Assembly: GCF_002355155.1 (NCBI RefSeq)
Contig: NZ_AP017369.1
Location: forward strand, 2,356,001 to 2,420,000
DNA: 64,000 nt
Reading direction: 5' to 3'
Origin: Corynebacterium suranareeae
GTDB lineage: Bacteria > Actinomycetota > Actinomycetes > Mycobacteriales > Mycobacteriaceae
Below the pieces are notes generated by a model. The model ran no database searches. It worked only from the letters and a program-made list of their open reading frames with translations, and was not told where the DNA came from. Position 1 is the stretch's first letter, and each line of letters opens with the position of its first letter. The translations under genes were made by a program, and so were the position numbers. Positions 55,048-63,608 of this stretch are shown piece by piece.

Positions 55048-55664
55048 GCACCCATATTATCCACGCGCCGCGCTTCCTCCAGGTCCGCCATAAAATCAGA
55101 GTCCGGATCCGCAATAAGCTTGGCGGTGGCCACCGCATGCGGGCTCGTTAAAGCGCCTAAAAGCTCGCTTATCGACGCCTCCCTCCCCTCCAATTCCGCC
55201 ATCGCCCGACTTAAACTCCGCTGAATTTCCAGAGTGCCTTTATCCAGTTCTTGAAATAGGTGGCCTGCAAGCCAAGCAGTGTCTTCTTCTGGCACAAGAC
55301 CAACAAAAGTACGCCATGCAGTCTGGGCAGTATCGTCTCGGTGTAAAAGCCCTGGCCGTGCTTTTAATTCCTGCCACGAATCCGCAACTTTCAATTTGGA
55401 CAGTGTGTGTAATGCTTGGCTGGCACCAAATGGTCGATCATTAGGATTTGTGTCTAGATCCGCGACCACTCTGTCAAGGATTTCGCGAGCTGGCATGCGG
55501 GTTAACGCCCAGGTAATCATGTCGCGCACAAAGAAGTCTTGTTCCACCCCGCTGCGCTGAACCAAGATGTCGATCGCACTGGTATCAGCAGTTGTTCCTG
55601 CTGAAAGTGCCGCTTGTAAACGAATAGATGCATTGGAATGTTCAAAGTTGTTCATGGCTTCCAT
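55041..55664 (-). CDS. HEAT-like repeat protein
   Basis: 207 aa, all alpha helical: pairs of helices such as IRLQAALSAGTTADTSAIDI, MITWALTRMPAREIL and IQRSLSRAMAELEGREAS. These resemble HEAT-type repeats, and the fold is like that in the C-terminal half of the MerR regulator that follows with 7 bp overlap. The conserved tail LGALTSPHAVATAK is not assigned. A protein-binding role is inferred; the pair may be a sensor and its regulator. Start may be Met1 or Met4; the upstream palindrome begins 7 bp from Met1. Confidence 0.78.
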   Translation of the reverse strand: MEAMNNFEHSNASIRLQAALSAGTTADTSAIDILVQRSGVEQDFFVRDMITWALTRMPAREILDRVVADLDTNPNDRPFGASQALHTLSKLKVADSWQELKARPGLLHRDDTAQTAWRTFVGLVPEEDTAWLAGHLFQELDKGTLEIQRSLSRAMAELEGREASISELLGALTSPHAVATAKLIADPDSDFMADLEEARRVDNMGAC

Positions 55665-55671
55665 TCAAAAC

Positions 55672-55688
55672 CTTGACACTGTGTCAAG
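55672..55688. promoter_or_regulatory. MerR-type palindrome CTTGACAC-T-GTGTCAAG
   Basis: Perfect 8-bp arms 55672-55679 and 55681-55688 around one T. Contains TTGACA on both strands. It lies 8 bp upstream of the HEAT-MerR operon and is typical of a MerR operator within a promoter; I could not place a matching -10 with confidence. Confidence 0.75.
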
Positions 55689-55707
55689 TGCAACTGGCAC
55701 CGAAAAA

Positions 55708-55739
55708 CCCCGTCAATGTTTTTCATTGACGGGGCTTTA
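55708..55739 (-). terminator. Terminator of ileS
   Basis: Stem CCCCGTCAATG (55708-55718) with CATTGACGGGG (55724-55734), loop of five A on the minus strand, followed there by GTTTTTC. It is 27 bp after the ileS stop. Confidence 0.93.
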
Positions 55740-55760
55740 CAAGCTGTTATTTAGAACTTG

Positions 55761-58700
55761 TTAGTTCTTAGTAACTTTCGCGGTGACACCTGCAACGATG
55801 TCATGGGTTTCGCCATCCAAAGCATCAGTGGTGATCTCAAAGGAGGTGGCCAACACTTCAGCTGCGATGTGATCAGCGTGAGTGGTGATCCACTCCTTCT
55901 TGTCCTCAGGAACACTGATGACAACAGAGATACGGTCTGATACTTCAAAGCCGGAGTTCTTTCGCGCATCCTGCAGACCGCGGATTGCATCTGCTGCCCA
56001 GCCTTCTGCTTCGAGTTCTTCCGTGACGTTCATGTCCAAAACCACAAGGCCGTCCACACCGTCGATCTGTGCGGTGGAATCAGGGTTTGCTGCAACAAGA
56101 CGCTCGGTGAATTCACCATCATTGAGCTGGATACCATCAGCAACAACCACGTCGCCTTCGCGAGTATAATTTCCAGACTTCACTGCCTTGATCACACGCT
56201 GTACGTCCTTGCCCAAGCGAGGTCCCGCGACCTTAGCGTTGACAACGACCTCAAAGGTTCCCACTGCATCCACATCAGAGGTCAGCTCGACATTTTTCAC
56301 ATTGACTTCATCACGGATGATGGAAGCAAAGTCTGCCAGACGATCTGCATCTGGAAGGGCAACAGTTAGACCTGGTAGGGGCAGGCGGTTGCGCAGCTTG
56401 TGAGACTTACGCACAGAAGACGCCGCTGAGCAGACACCACGGATCTCATCCATAGTGCGAACCAATTCTGCATCTGCTGGGAAAGAATCTGCAGATGGGA
56501 AGTCGGTCAAGTGCACGGAGCGCTCGCCGGTTAGTCCACGCCAGATTACTTCGGTGGTCATTGGCAGCAGTGGAGCTGCTACGCGGGTGAGAGTTTCCAG
56601 CACGGTGTAGAGGGTGTTGAAGGCCTCTGGGTGTGCTTCGTCGCCTGCCCAGAAACGTTCACGGGAGCGTCGTACGTACCAGTTGGTCAAGGCGTCACAG
56701 AAGTTGCGTACCAGGTCGCATGCTTTGGCAATGTCAGTGCTGTCCAGTGCAGCCTGGGTATCAGCTACCAAGTCGTGGAGCTTTGCCAAGATGTAGCGAT
56801 CTAGGACGTCGGTGGAATCGACAGACCAGGTTGCCTTCTTGGAGGTGTACAGCTGCAGGAAGGAGTATGCGTTCCACATTGGAAGCTGAGCTTGGCGCAC
56901 ACCTTCGCGGATGCCCTTTTCGGTGACAATCAGGTTGCCGCCGCGCAGGATTGGAGAGCTCACGAGGAACCAACGCATGGCATCGGAACCATCACGGTCG
57001 AAGACTTCGTTGACGTTTGGGTAATTGCCCTTGGACTTGGACATCTTTAGTCCGTCATCGCCTAAGACAATGCCGTGAGCGACAACCTTCTTGAAGGCTG
57101 GGCGGTCAAACAGTGCGGTGGACAGCACGTGGAGCAGGTAGAACCAACCACGGGTTTGTCCGATGTACTCCACGATGAAGTCTGCTGGTGCGTGGGTGTC
57201 AAACCATTCTTTGTTCTCGAATGGGTAATGCACCTGTGCAAATGGCATGGAACCAGAGTCGAACCACACATCCAACACGTCGGTGACGCGTCGCATGGTG
57301 GACTTGCCGGTTGGATCGTCTGGGTTTGGACGAGTTAGTTCATCAATGTCTGGGCGGTGCAGGGACTTTGGACGCACGCCGAAGTCAGCCTCAAGCTCAT
57401 CGAGTGAGCCGTAGACATCCACGCGTGGGTATTCATCGTTGTCGGACACCCATGCTGGGATTGGTGATCCCCAGTAACGGGAACGGGAGATGTTCCAGTC
57501 GCGGGCACCTTCAAGCCACTTGCCAAATTGGCCGTCGCGGATGTGTGCTGGCATCCACTCGATATCCTGGTTGACCTCAACCATGCGGTCACGGATCTCG
57601 GTGACGTTGACAAACCATGATGGCAGAGCCATGTAGATCAGCGGTTCACCGGATCGCCATGAGTGTGGGTAGGAGTGCTCGATGGTCTGGTGGCGAACCA
57701 CACGACCTGCAGCCTTAAGGTCCTTGATGATGTCCTTATTGGCATCGAACACCAACTGTCCTTGGTACTCAGGGACAAGGCTGGTGAATTTACCATCCAT
57801 ATCAACAGGAATGACAGGTTCGATACCTGCAGCATTACAGGTGTTCATATCGTCTTCACCGAAAGCTGGCGCCTGGTGGACGATACCGGTGCCGTCTTCG
57901 GTGGTGACGTATTCTGCCCCCAAGATTTGGAACGCATTCGCGTGATCACGGAAGTAACCGAAAATTGGCTCGTAGGTCAGTCCGACCAGTCCAGAACCAG
58001 GATGCTCAGAAACCACCACTGCCTCAGCGCCCAACTCCTTGGAGTAGGCACCGATGAGGTCCTTGGCCAAAAGAACACGCTTGCCGACGAATTCCGCCTC
58101 ACCGTCTTCAGCAACCTCAACCAATGCGTAGGTCACGCTTGGATTAACTGCCAATGCAAGGTTGGAAGGAAGGGTCCACGGGGTGGTCGTCCATGCCAGT
58201 GCAAGTGCTCCAACAAGATCAGGGTTAGCGTCGGTTCCCTCAACAGTGCCAGTCACTGGGAAAGTGACGGTCAAGGTTGGGTCTTGGCGCAACTTGTAGG
58301 AGTCATCCAGGCGGGTTTCCTGGTTAGACAACGGGGTGTGCTCTGCCCAGGAATAAGGCAACACGCGGAAGCCCTGGTAGATCAGGCCCTTGTCGTAAAG
58401 TTCCTTAAATGCCCAGATCACGGACTCCATGTAGGAAAGGTCCATGGTCTTGTAGCCGTTTTCAAAGTCAACCCAACGAGCTTGGCGGGTGACGTATTCT
58501 TCCCACTCCTTGGTGTATTGCAACACCGAGGTAGCGCAGTATTCGTTGAACTTGGCAAGTCCCATGGCTTCGATCTCGCCTTTGTCCTTGATGCCAAGCT
58601 GTTTTTCTGCCTCAAGCTCGGCAGGAAGACCGTGGGTGTCCCAACCAAATACGCGGGGAACCCTGTAACCGCGCATGGTTTGGTACCTAGGAACAATGTC

Positions 58701-58925
58701 TTTGACGTAGCCGGTCAGCAAGTGACCATAGTGTGGAAGACCGTTAGCAAAAGGAGGGCCATCGTAGAAAACGTAGTCTTCTGCGCCTTCACGCTGATCG
58801 ATACTGGCCTGGAAAGTATCGTCCTGCTTCCAGTAGTTCAGGACATTTTCTTCCATTTCTGGAAATTTGGAAGACCCACCAGATAAATCAACCTGTGGGT
58901 AAACTCCGCCAACGGCTTCAGACAT
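55761..58925 (-). CDS. ileS: Isoleucyl-tRNA synthetase IleS
   Basis: 1054 aa class I synthetase. I choose the ATG at 58925 ([14 protein letters not shown]); a TTG nine codons earlier is less likely. HIGH-type motif in [12 protein letters not shown] (about 57-67), the CP1 editing domain (about 200-400), KMSKS at about 622-626 ([14 protein letters not shown]), then the anticodon-binding domain and a C-terminal zinc-less extension. It charges tRNA-Ile and edits valine. Long intergenic leader upstream carries a T-box. Terminated by 55708-55739. Confidence 0.97.
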   Translation of the reverse strand: MSEAVGGVYPQVDLSGGSSKFPEMEENVLNYWKQDDTFQASIDQREGAEDYVFYDGPPFANGLPHYGHLLTGYVKDIVPRYQTMRGYRVPRVFGWDTHGLPAELEAEKQLGIKDKGEIEAMGLAKFNEYCATSVLQYTKEWEEYVTRQARWVDFENGYKTMDLSYMESVIWAFKELYDKGLIYQGFRVLPYSWAEHTPLSNQETRLDDSYKLRQDPTLTVTFPVTGTVEGTDANPDLVGALALAWTTTPWTLPSNLALAVNPSVTYALVEVAEDGEAEFVGKRVLLAKDLIGAYSKELGAEAVVVSEHPGSGLVGLTYEPIFGYFRDHANAFQILGAEYVTTEDGTGIVHQAPAFGEDDMNTCNAAGIEPVIPVDMDGKFTSLVPEYQGQLVFDANKDIIKDLKAAGRVVRHQTIEHSYPHSWRSGEPLIYMALPSWFVNVTEIRDRMVEVNQDIEWMPAHIRDGQFGKWLEGARDWNISRSRYWGSPIPAWVSDNDEYPRVDVYGSLDELEADFGVRPKSLHRPDIDELTRPNPDDPTGKSTMRRVTDVLDVWFDSGSMPFAQVHYPFENKEWFDTHAPADFIVEYIGQTRGWFYLLHVLSTALFDRPAFKKVVAHGIVLGDDGLKMSKSKGNYPNVNEVFDRDGSDAMRWFLVSSPILRGGNLIVTEKGIREGVRQAQLPMWNAYSFLQLYTSKKATWSVDSTDVLDRYILAKLHDLVADTQAALDSTDIAKACDLVRNFCDALTNWYVRRSRERFWAGDEAHPEAFNTLYTVLETLTRVAAPLLPMTTEVIWRGLTGERSVHLTDFPSADSFPADAELVRTMDEIRGVCSAASSVRKSHKLRNRLPLPGLTVALPDADRLADFASIIRDEVNVKNVELTSDVDAVGTFEVVVNAKVAGPRLGKDVQRVIKAVKSGNYTREGDVVVADGIQLNDGEFTERLVAANPDSTAQIDGVDGLVVLDMNVTEELEAEGWAADAIRGLQDARKNSGFEVSDRISVVISVPEDKKEWITTHADHIAAEVLATSFEITTDALDGETHDIVAGVTAKVTKN

Positions 58926-58959
58926 GTGTACTTCGTCCCATCCTTCACGCAAGTGACAT

Positions 58960-59165
58960 TAATTATTGCTCTACTTGCGGGGACGCCCTTAAAAAATCCG
59001 GACGCGGTACCACCCAGCTTGAGCTAGAAAAACTAGCTCCACTTCGTTGACTAAAGGTCTATCACGGTCCCACCCGTTCGGTTCTACTAAACACCTACTT
59101 GAAATTTTTCGTTGGTGTGGTTCTTCCGAAAAGCTCCCCGGTGATTGCCGGATCATAACCTCTGC
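58960..59165 (-). promoter_or_regulatory. Ile-specific T-box leader of ileS
   Basis: On the minus strand the diagnostic T-box GGGTGGTACCGCG is at 59015-59003. Upstream is a helix with GGAGCTAGTTTTTCTAGCTC (59043-59017 region), and at 59125-59160 a stem I with GATCCGGCAATCACCGGGGAGC and an AUC-type specifier in GATC. This is the actinobacterial ileS T-box arrangement, which senses uncharged tRNA-Ile. I see no GC-rich hairpin with U-tract between T-box and start, so control of translation initiation is more likely than attenuation. Confidence 0.85.
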
Positions 59166-59190
59166 CGTTTTAGGTTAGTGTGTCAACAAA

Positions 59191-59213
59191 TGTTGCGCAA
59201 CATTGTTGCAACG
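59191..59213. promoter_or_regulatory. Palindromic cluster in the ileS promoter region
   Basis: TGTTGCGCAACA (59191-59202) is a perfect 12-bp palindrome, followed by TTGTTGCAACG with the same GTTGC/GCAAC halves. TTGACA on the minus strand (59186-59181) is near it. Possible regulator site of ileS, distinct from the T-box. Confidence 0.5.
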
Positions 59214-59226
59214 TACAACATATCGC

Positions 59227-59436
59227 TCACCGCGCTTTGTGTTTATTCCACATATCGATGCCAAAACAGATTAGTCCAGCCACCACCACGACTATGAGCA
59301 GCACAGTCCACGTATGAGATGGTTCGATCACGGTGATCACTAGCAAAATGAAACCGATGAAGGAAAGAATCAAAGCAGCAAAAAACACCAGAGTCACATT
59401 TCCTTGAAGTGCTGTGTATGTGGAAGGTTCAAACAA
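59227..59436 (-). CDS. Small two-helix membrane protein
   Basis: 69 aa. Two hydrophobic helices (VTLVFFAALILSFIGFILLV and WTVLLIVVVVAGLICFG) joined by a short polar loop with EPSHT, and a basic C-terminal tail WNKHKAR. Between divIVA and ileS on the minus strand, after the strong divIVA terminator. No family recognised. Its role is open. Confidence 0.78.
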   Translation of the reverse strand: MFEPSTYTALQGNVTLVFFAALILSFIGFILLVITVIEPSHTWTVLLIVVVVAGLICFGIDMWNKHKAR

Positions 59437-59441
59437 GAAAA

Positions 59442-59486
59442 CTCCCAGATCCGGATACTTAAAAGTAGGTAATCCGGACCCGGGAG
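59442..59486 (-). terminator. Terminator of divIVA
   Basis: Near-perfect 17-bp stem, 59442-59458 (CTCCCAGATCCGGATAC) with 59469-59486, short loop. On the minus strand it is followed by AGTTTTC. It is 30 bp after the divIVA stop, and the 59227 gene lies beyond it. Confidence 0.85.
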
Positions 59487-59515
59487 CCGGGTTAAAAGAT
59501 TATTAATCTTTCTTT

Positions 59516-60604
59516 TTACTCACCAGATGGCTTGTTGCTGCTCGGTGCAGAAGATCCACGTGCGTTGAGCTCTTCCAGCTGTCCCTCAAGCAGGGACTTC
59601 AGGCGAGTGCGGTACTCACGCTCGAAGGTCTGCAGCTCTGCGATCCGGGTCTCCAGAGCATTTTGCTGCTCCTTGACTGCTGCCATGGTTTCAGTGTGCT
59701 TGCGCTCTGCATCTGCCTGAAGGGCGTTTGCCTTGTCTTCAGCCTGACGGATCTGTGCTTCTGCACGAGAGGTCGATGCGGCCAAGGTAGCTGCGGACTT
59801 CTTCTCAGCTTCAGAAACAAGGTTCTTCGCCTTGGTGTCGGCTTCGCTAACCAGGGTGTTGGCGCGTGCTTCAGCATCAGCGATCTGCTTTTCAGCGTTT
59901 GCGCGTGCTTCTTCCAAGGTGCGGTTGGAGGTGCTGTTTGCTTCTTCGATCTGCTTTTCAGCTGCTTCACGAGCCTCATCCAACATAGACTTGGACTCCG
60001 AACGTGCCTCAGAGGTAAGGCGATCAGCCATTTCCTGTGCAAGGCCCAATACCTTGGCTGCCTGCATGTGAGTATCCACATTTGCGGCACCTGTGGCCAC
60101 AGCTGCACCAGCTCCAGCTCCGGCTGCACCCACTGCTGCTGCCTTGGTGTTGTTGGAAGAAGCTGCGTTCTTAGCTTCTGCCTTTGCCTTCTCAGCTTCA
60201 TCACGAGCTGCCTTGGCATCTGCCTGGGCACGCTGCAGTTGATCCTGAGCCGACTTTGCATCGTTTTGAGCCTTCTGGGTGGCCTTGGACGCCTCATCAA
60301 GCTTGGATGCGTATTCAGAGCGAAGCTTCTGCTCGATCTCCTTGCGCAATGCTGCCTCATCGACAGACTTTGTAGCTACCGCTGCACCCGCAGTTGAGGA
60401 ACCAGCAGCAGAAGAGCCGTCAGCGATCTGCGCTTCTAGTTCTTCGACCTGCTGCTTAAGGTCATCATTTTCCTCTTGGAACTGTACGAGGGTGTCCTCG
60501 ACGAGGTCTAAGAACTGATCAACCTCGTCTTCGTTGTAGCCACGCTTGCCGATAGGCGGCTTGTTAAAAGCGACGTTATGCACATCAGCTGGAGTCAACG
60601 GCAT
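59516..60604 (-). CDS. divIVA: DivIVA/Wag31 polar growth protein
   Basis: 362 aa. N-terminal DivIVA domain, about 1-60: [32 protein letters not shown], binds curved membranes. A Gly/Ala-rich insert at about 150-180 ([20 protein letters not shown]), then a long coiled coil to about 340 ([25 protein letters not shown]). The Ser/Pro-rich tail ends NKPSGE. In corynebacteria and mycobacteria it marks cell poles and recruits peptidoglycan and mycolate synthesis. Belongs to the division cluster with sepF and ftsZ. An independent terminator follows. Confidence 0.96.
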   Translation of the reverse strand: MPLTPADVHNVAFNKPPIGKRGYNEDEVDQFLDLVEDTLVQFQEENDDLKQQVEELEAQIADGSSAAGSSTAGAAVATKSVDEAALRKEIEQKLRSEYASKLDEASKATQKAQNDAKSAQDQLQRAQADAKAARDEAEKAKAEAKNAASSNNTKAAAVGAAGAGAGAAVATGAANVDTHMQAAKVLGLAQEMADRLTSEARSESKSMLDEAREAAEKQIEEANSTSNRTLEEARANAEKQIADAEARANTLVSEADTKAKNLVSEAEKKSAATLAASTSRAEAQIRQAEDKANALQADAERKHTETMAAVKEQQNALETRIAELQTFEREYRTRLKSLLEGQLEELNARGSSAPSSNKPSGE

Positions 60605-61071
60605 TTGCGGATTCCCTTCGATTTAACGGTGGCCCCAGGCAGGGCCGGGACTCAGCCACAAGAATCTCTCATGACTGGAATTTCCATTTATCATACTGTT
60701 CTTCACACGTCATTGTAGCCAGCAGTCGTTTTTTATCTGGCATACGCGCCGAAATCTCTACAGAGAATTTCAAAAACCTGCACATTTCCACACACCGAAG
60801 TGCGTCAAAAGTTTCATGCCGATGACTGTGAAGCGAACGTGGCCTACCCTACCCTTCACAATTACAGATATGTCATTTGAATTGCGCGTTTGCGAAATTT
60901 TGGCCCCTAAATGACGCACCCCAAAACGCCCTTACCTATATCAATTCGTTACCAACGTTATCCTTGTCACACTTTTTTAAAGCATGCTTTTCGACGCCCC
61001 AATGCGGGTGTGCGAAAAGGGGGTAGATGCAGAAAAACCCGCCTCATTCCGGGGCGGGCTCTACAACTAAC
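60605..61071. other. Spacer between divIVA and yggT (467 bp)
   Basis: No gene seen. Holds the divIVA promoter region, several AT-rich stretches and a hairpin with GCTTTTCGACGCC (60985-60999 region) and GGGTGTGCGAAAAG pairing. The yggT terminator is at its end. Confidence 0.6.
61033..61060 (-). terminator. Terminator of yggT
   Basis: GCCCGCC and GGCGGGT arms around CCGGAATGA, followed on the minus strand by GGGTTTTTCT. It begins 11 bp after the yggT stop. Confidence 0.9.
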
Positions 61072-61359
61072 TTAGGCAAACGCTCTAATGACTTGCTGCA
61101 AGATCGAGAGGATAAAAAAGAGAACCAGAACAGACAAGTCAAGGCGCACATTACCCAATGGCAGTGGCGGGATGATCCGACGCAATAACTTCACTGGCGG
61201 ATCAGTGACCATAAAAATAGGCTCCGCGATGAAATAGAACCACTTTGGTGGCGCGAACGATCTGGAAAAGGACTGAATCATCTCAATCACGATGCGTGCG
61301 ACAAGCACCCACGTGTAAATACCGATGATCCAGGCGATCAATAATGCAATGTTACCCAC
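61072..61359 (-). CDS. YggT-family membrane protein
   Basis: 95 aa. Two hydrophobic segments, about 1-20 and 63-85, with a basic mid-part: ARIVIEMIQSFSRSFAPPKWFYFIAEPIFMVTDPPVKLLRRIIPPLPLGNVRLDLS, the YggT pattern. YggT lies next to sepF in many actinobacteria and firmicutes and may act in division or osmotic response. Encoded downstream of sepF with a terminator between, so possibly separately expressed. Confidence 0.88.
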   Translation of the reverse strand: MGNIALLIAWIIGIYTWVLVARIVIEMIQSFSRSFAPPKWFYFIAEPIFMVTDPPVKLLRRIIPPLPLGNVRLDLSVLVLFFILSILQQVIRAFA

Positions 61360-61441
61360 GAAGAAACAGCCTAACTGAAGTTTAGGGAGGATGAAATTGA
61401 AGATGGCGCCACGACCCGTGACACTTTCATAGTAGACGCAA

Positions 61442-61496
61442 AAACCCGTCCCAGACCTTGGAAAAGTACACGGAAGGCCTGTGACGGGTTTAAGGG
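61442..61496 (-). terminator. Terminator after sepF
   Basis: AAACCCGTCCCAGACCTT (61442-61459) with AAGGCCTGTGACGGGTTT (61474-61491), two mismatches. Followed on the minus strand by GGGTTTTTGCG. Another small hairpin, CACACCA/TGGTGTG (61581-61598), sits directly after the sepF stop. Confidence 0.85.
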
Positions 61497-61599
61497 TTTT
61501 TACACTTTAGGATTTTACGATCACGCTGCACATGAGGCGCTGAAGCTTAAGAATTCAGCGCTGTAGTGACCCAGTAAATCCACACCACTTTTGGTGTGT

Positions 61600-62058
61600 T
61601 TAACGGATACGTGCGGCGCGCTCGAGTTCGGAGGTGCTGATATTAGACAGCTCTGGAACGACAGCGAAGGTGAGGCTGTCGATCTTTTGCATCTTGCCAC
61701 GCAAAGCAAAGCACAGTCCTGCTGCAAAATCGACAATGCGACGTGCTTCCTCACGAGACAAAAGGCTCATGTCAAACACCACTGCGTCACCATCACGGAA
61801 CGCTGCGCCGATAACCTGAGCATCTTCAAAAGAATGCAGCTCTACTGGAACAATCGTGGACTGGTATGAGCGAGGAGCTGGGGTTGGCGCTACTGGAGCT
61901 GGTGCTTCTGGCGCGTAGCCGTAGTCACGCTCACGGTATTCAGGTGCGTACGCAGCAGTGCCCTCGTAACGTGGTTCGTCTGCATAGTAAGCATCCTCGT
62001 GCTCTGCTTCGTATGGAGCAAGTCCGAAGAATTCTTTAGTCTTCTTGAGCATGGACAT
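61600..62058 (-). CDS. sepF: Cell division protein SepF
   Basis: 152 aa. N-terminal amphipathic anchor (SMLKKTKEFFGLAPYE), acidic/Tyr-rich linker (YYADEPRYEGTAAYAPEYRERD), and the C-terminal SepF domain from about 66: STIVPVELHSFEDAQVIGAAFRDGDAVVFDMSLLSREEARRIVDFAAGLCFALRGKMQKI, which polymerises and binds the FtsZ C-terminus. In actinobacteria SepF ties FtsZ to the membrane in place of FtsA/ZipA. In cluster with yggS, yfiH and ftsZ upstream. Confidence 0.96.
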   Translation of the reverse strand: MSMLKKTKEFFGLAPYEAEHEDAYYADEPRYEGTAAYAPEYRERDYGYAPEAPAPVAPTPAPRSYQSTIVPVELHSFEDAQVIGAAFRDGDAVVFDMSLLSREEARRIVDFAAGLCFALRGKMQKIDSLTFAVVPELSNISTSELERAARIR

Positions 62059-62134
62059 GGCAGTTTCCCTTCACCTGGAATGTCTTAATTTTCATGTGCA
62101 GCTGGGGCGCTCGTCACACCCTTAACTTGATTTT

Positions 62135-62839
62135 CTACGCTAGCGGTCGGTTCCCAAGAATTTCAGTTCCGACACGCACGATTGTCGAGCCGTGTTTAAT
62201 CGCCGCGACGAGATCTCCAGACATACCTGCTGAAAATTCCAAAGACCTGTCAAAGTGTTCTTCTAAACCTGAAAGTACGTCCCTTGCCTGGGAAAAGGCA
62301 TTTTCTGCGTCCCACCCGAGTGGAGGAACACACATGAGTCCTTCAAAGCGTAGATGGAGGCTGTTGCTAATTGTTTCAGCAAGTTGATTGACCTGGTCTA
62401 ATGGAGTTCCACCACGGCTGGGATCACCATCCAGACTCAGTTGAATAAAACACGGAAGCACTTTTGAGGTACGGTCGCCTCGTTCTAGGGCAAGCCCCAC
62501 TCCCCTATTGAGTGCTTCTGCAATTTTTTCGCTATCCACAGAGTGCACCGCCGCTGCCCACCGTGCAATTGAGTTGGCCTTTTTTGATTGGATTTGGCCA
62601 ATCATATGAAAATCCATCTCAGGTAATTCTAGAGCTTTGGCGCGTGCTTCTTGTTCCCTGTTTTCTCCCACAGCGGTTACACCGAGATCATGGAGGATCT
62701 TGATGTCTTCAACTGGATGAAATTTGGTCACCGGCAATAGACGTACACTGCCTGCGGCACGGTTGAACTCGTTGAGGGTCGCGTCGATACGCGTTTGTAC
62801 CTGCTGCAGCCTAGCCTGCAGCTCTTCGCGGCGCTCCAT
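62135..62839 (-). CDS. YggS/PLPBP-family protein
   Basis: 234 aa from the ATG at 62839, which has AAGGAGG six bases upstream and starts one base after the upstream yfiH stop; an earlier in-frame ATG overlaps that gene. A TIM-barrel fold III PLP protein: LLPVTKFHP (PLP Lys ~41), VGENREQEAR, FHMIGQIQSKKANSI, LMCVPPLGWDAENAFSQAR and SAGMSGDLVAAI. Binds PLP for vitamin B6 homeostasis without classic enzyme activity. Common neighbour of sepF. Confidence 0.93.
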   Translation of the reverse strand: MERREELQARLQQVQTRIDATLNEFNRAAGSVRLLPVTKFHPVEDIKILHDLGVTAVGENREQEARAKALELPEMDFHMIGQIQSKKANSIARWAAAVHSVDSEKIAEALNRGVGLALERGDRTSKVLPCFIQLSLDGDPSRGGTPLDQVNQLAETISNSLHLRFEGLMCVPPLGWDAENAFSQARDVLSGLEEHFDRSLEFSAGMSGDLVAAIKHGSTIVRVGTEILGNRPLA

Positions 62840-62840
62840 T

Positions 62841-63581
62841 TTAAGCCTCCTTCGGTAGCCAGACCACACCGGCTTGGCGTCCGGTGGTGCCTTCACGGCG
62901 ATAGGAAAATAGATCTTCATCCTCAATGGTGCAGCGAGGATCCGAATCGATCAGCTGCACACCCAGGCTGAGCATCTGTCGTAACAGACCAGCCCGGATA
63001 TCTAGACCTGTCGTGCCCTTGGTCGTGCGAGCAATTGAACCTGGAAGCTTAGCTTCCACATCGCGCGCCATGGCCTCAGGTACCTCATAGTGCGCACCTG
63101 AGGCCGCAGCACCCATGAGCGCATGAATTTTACTGGGTGTGGCACCTAACTCCACCATCGTGGCAATCGTCTTCGCCACGATGCCGTTGCGCGCGCCCAT
63201 GCGACCAGCATGCACAGCCGCGATAACACCCGCATCCGTATCGGACAACAGCACTGGGACGCAATCAGCCACCAAAACAGCCAGCGCCAAACCACGCTGA
63301 GTAGTAACCAATGCATCAGTTGCTTCTACAGCTTGGCCATCAGCTGGTGCTTGATCAATAACGGTGACGGTATTGGAGTGAATCTGCTCCATATAGACCA
63401 CGTTGTTGTGCGGTAGTTCGATGATATCTGCAAGTCGGGCACGGTTTGCTGCCACAGCTTGAGGATCATCACCAACATGATCGCCCAGATTGAAGGAAGC
63501 GTACGGAGATTGCGAAACCCCGCCGGCACGGGTTGTAAAAACCTTGCGGACGGGGCGAGTGCGAGGGTCAAGACTATCCAT
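62841..63581 (-). CDS. YfiH/YlmD multicopper polyphenol oxidase family (purine nucleoside phosphorylase type)
   Basis: 246 aa. Conserved motifs: VFTTRAGGVSQSPYASFNLGDHVGDD, ADCVPVLLSD, AAVHAGRMGARNGI and DPRCTIEDEDLFSYRREGTTGRQAG near the end, with His/Cys metal-type residues. Family members are described as laccase-like or as purine nucleoside phosphorylase/adenosine deaminase. Its role here is not settled. Directly upstream of yggS, both in the division cluster. Confidence 0.9.
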   Translation of the reverse strand: MDSLDPRTRPVRKVFTTRAGGVSQSPYASFNLGDHVGDDPQAVAANRARLADIIELPHNNVVYMEQIHSNTVTVIDQAPADGQAVEATDALVTTQRGLALAVLVADCVPVLLSDTDAGVIAAVHAGRMGARNGIVAKTIATMVELGATPSKIHALMGAAASGAHYEVPEAMARDVEAKLPGSIARTTKGTTGLDIRAGLLRQMLSLGVQLIDSDPRCTIEDEDLFSYRREGTTGRQAGVVWLPKEA

Positions 63582-63608
63582 AACAGATCAGTCTATTCAC
63601 CTTCTTAA

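Noticed and set aside
57663..58886. 407-codon frame opposite ileS
   Set aside because: Long antisense frame in a conserved gene; the ileS sense frame has all the catalytic motifs and the T-box, while this has none.
59599..60397. Long alternative frames of 244-253 codons within divIVA
   Set aside because: They result from the repetitive Ala/Glu/Lys coiled-coil codons and have biased, low-complexity products.
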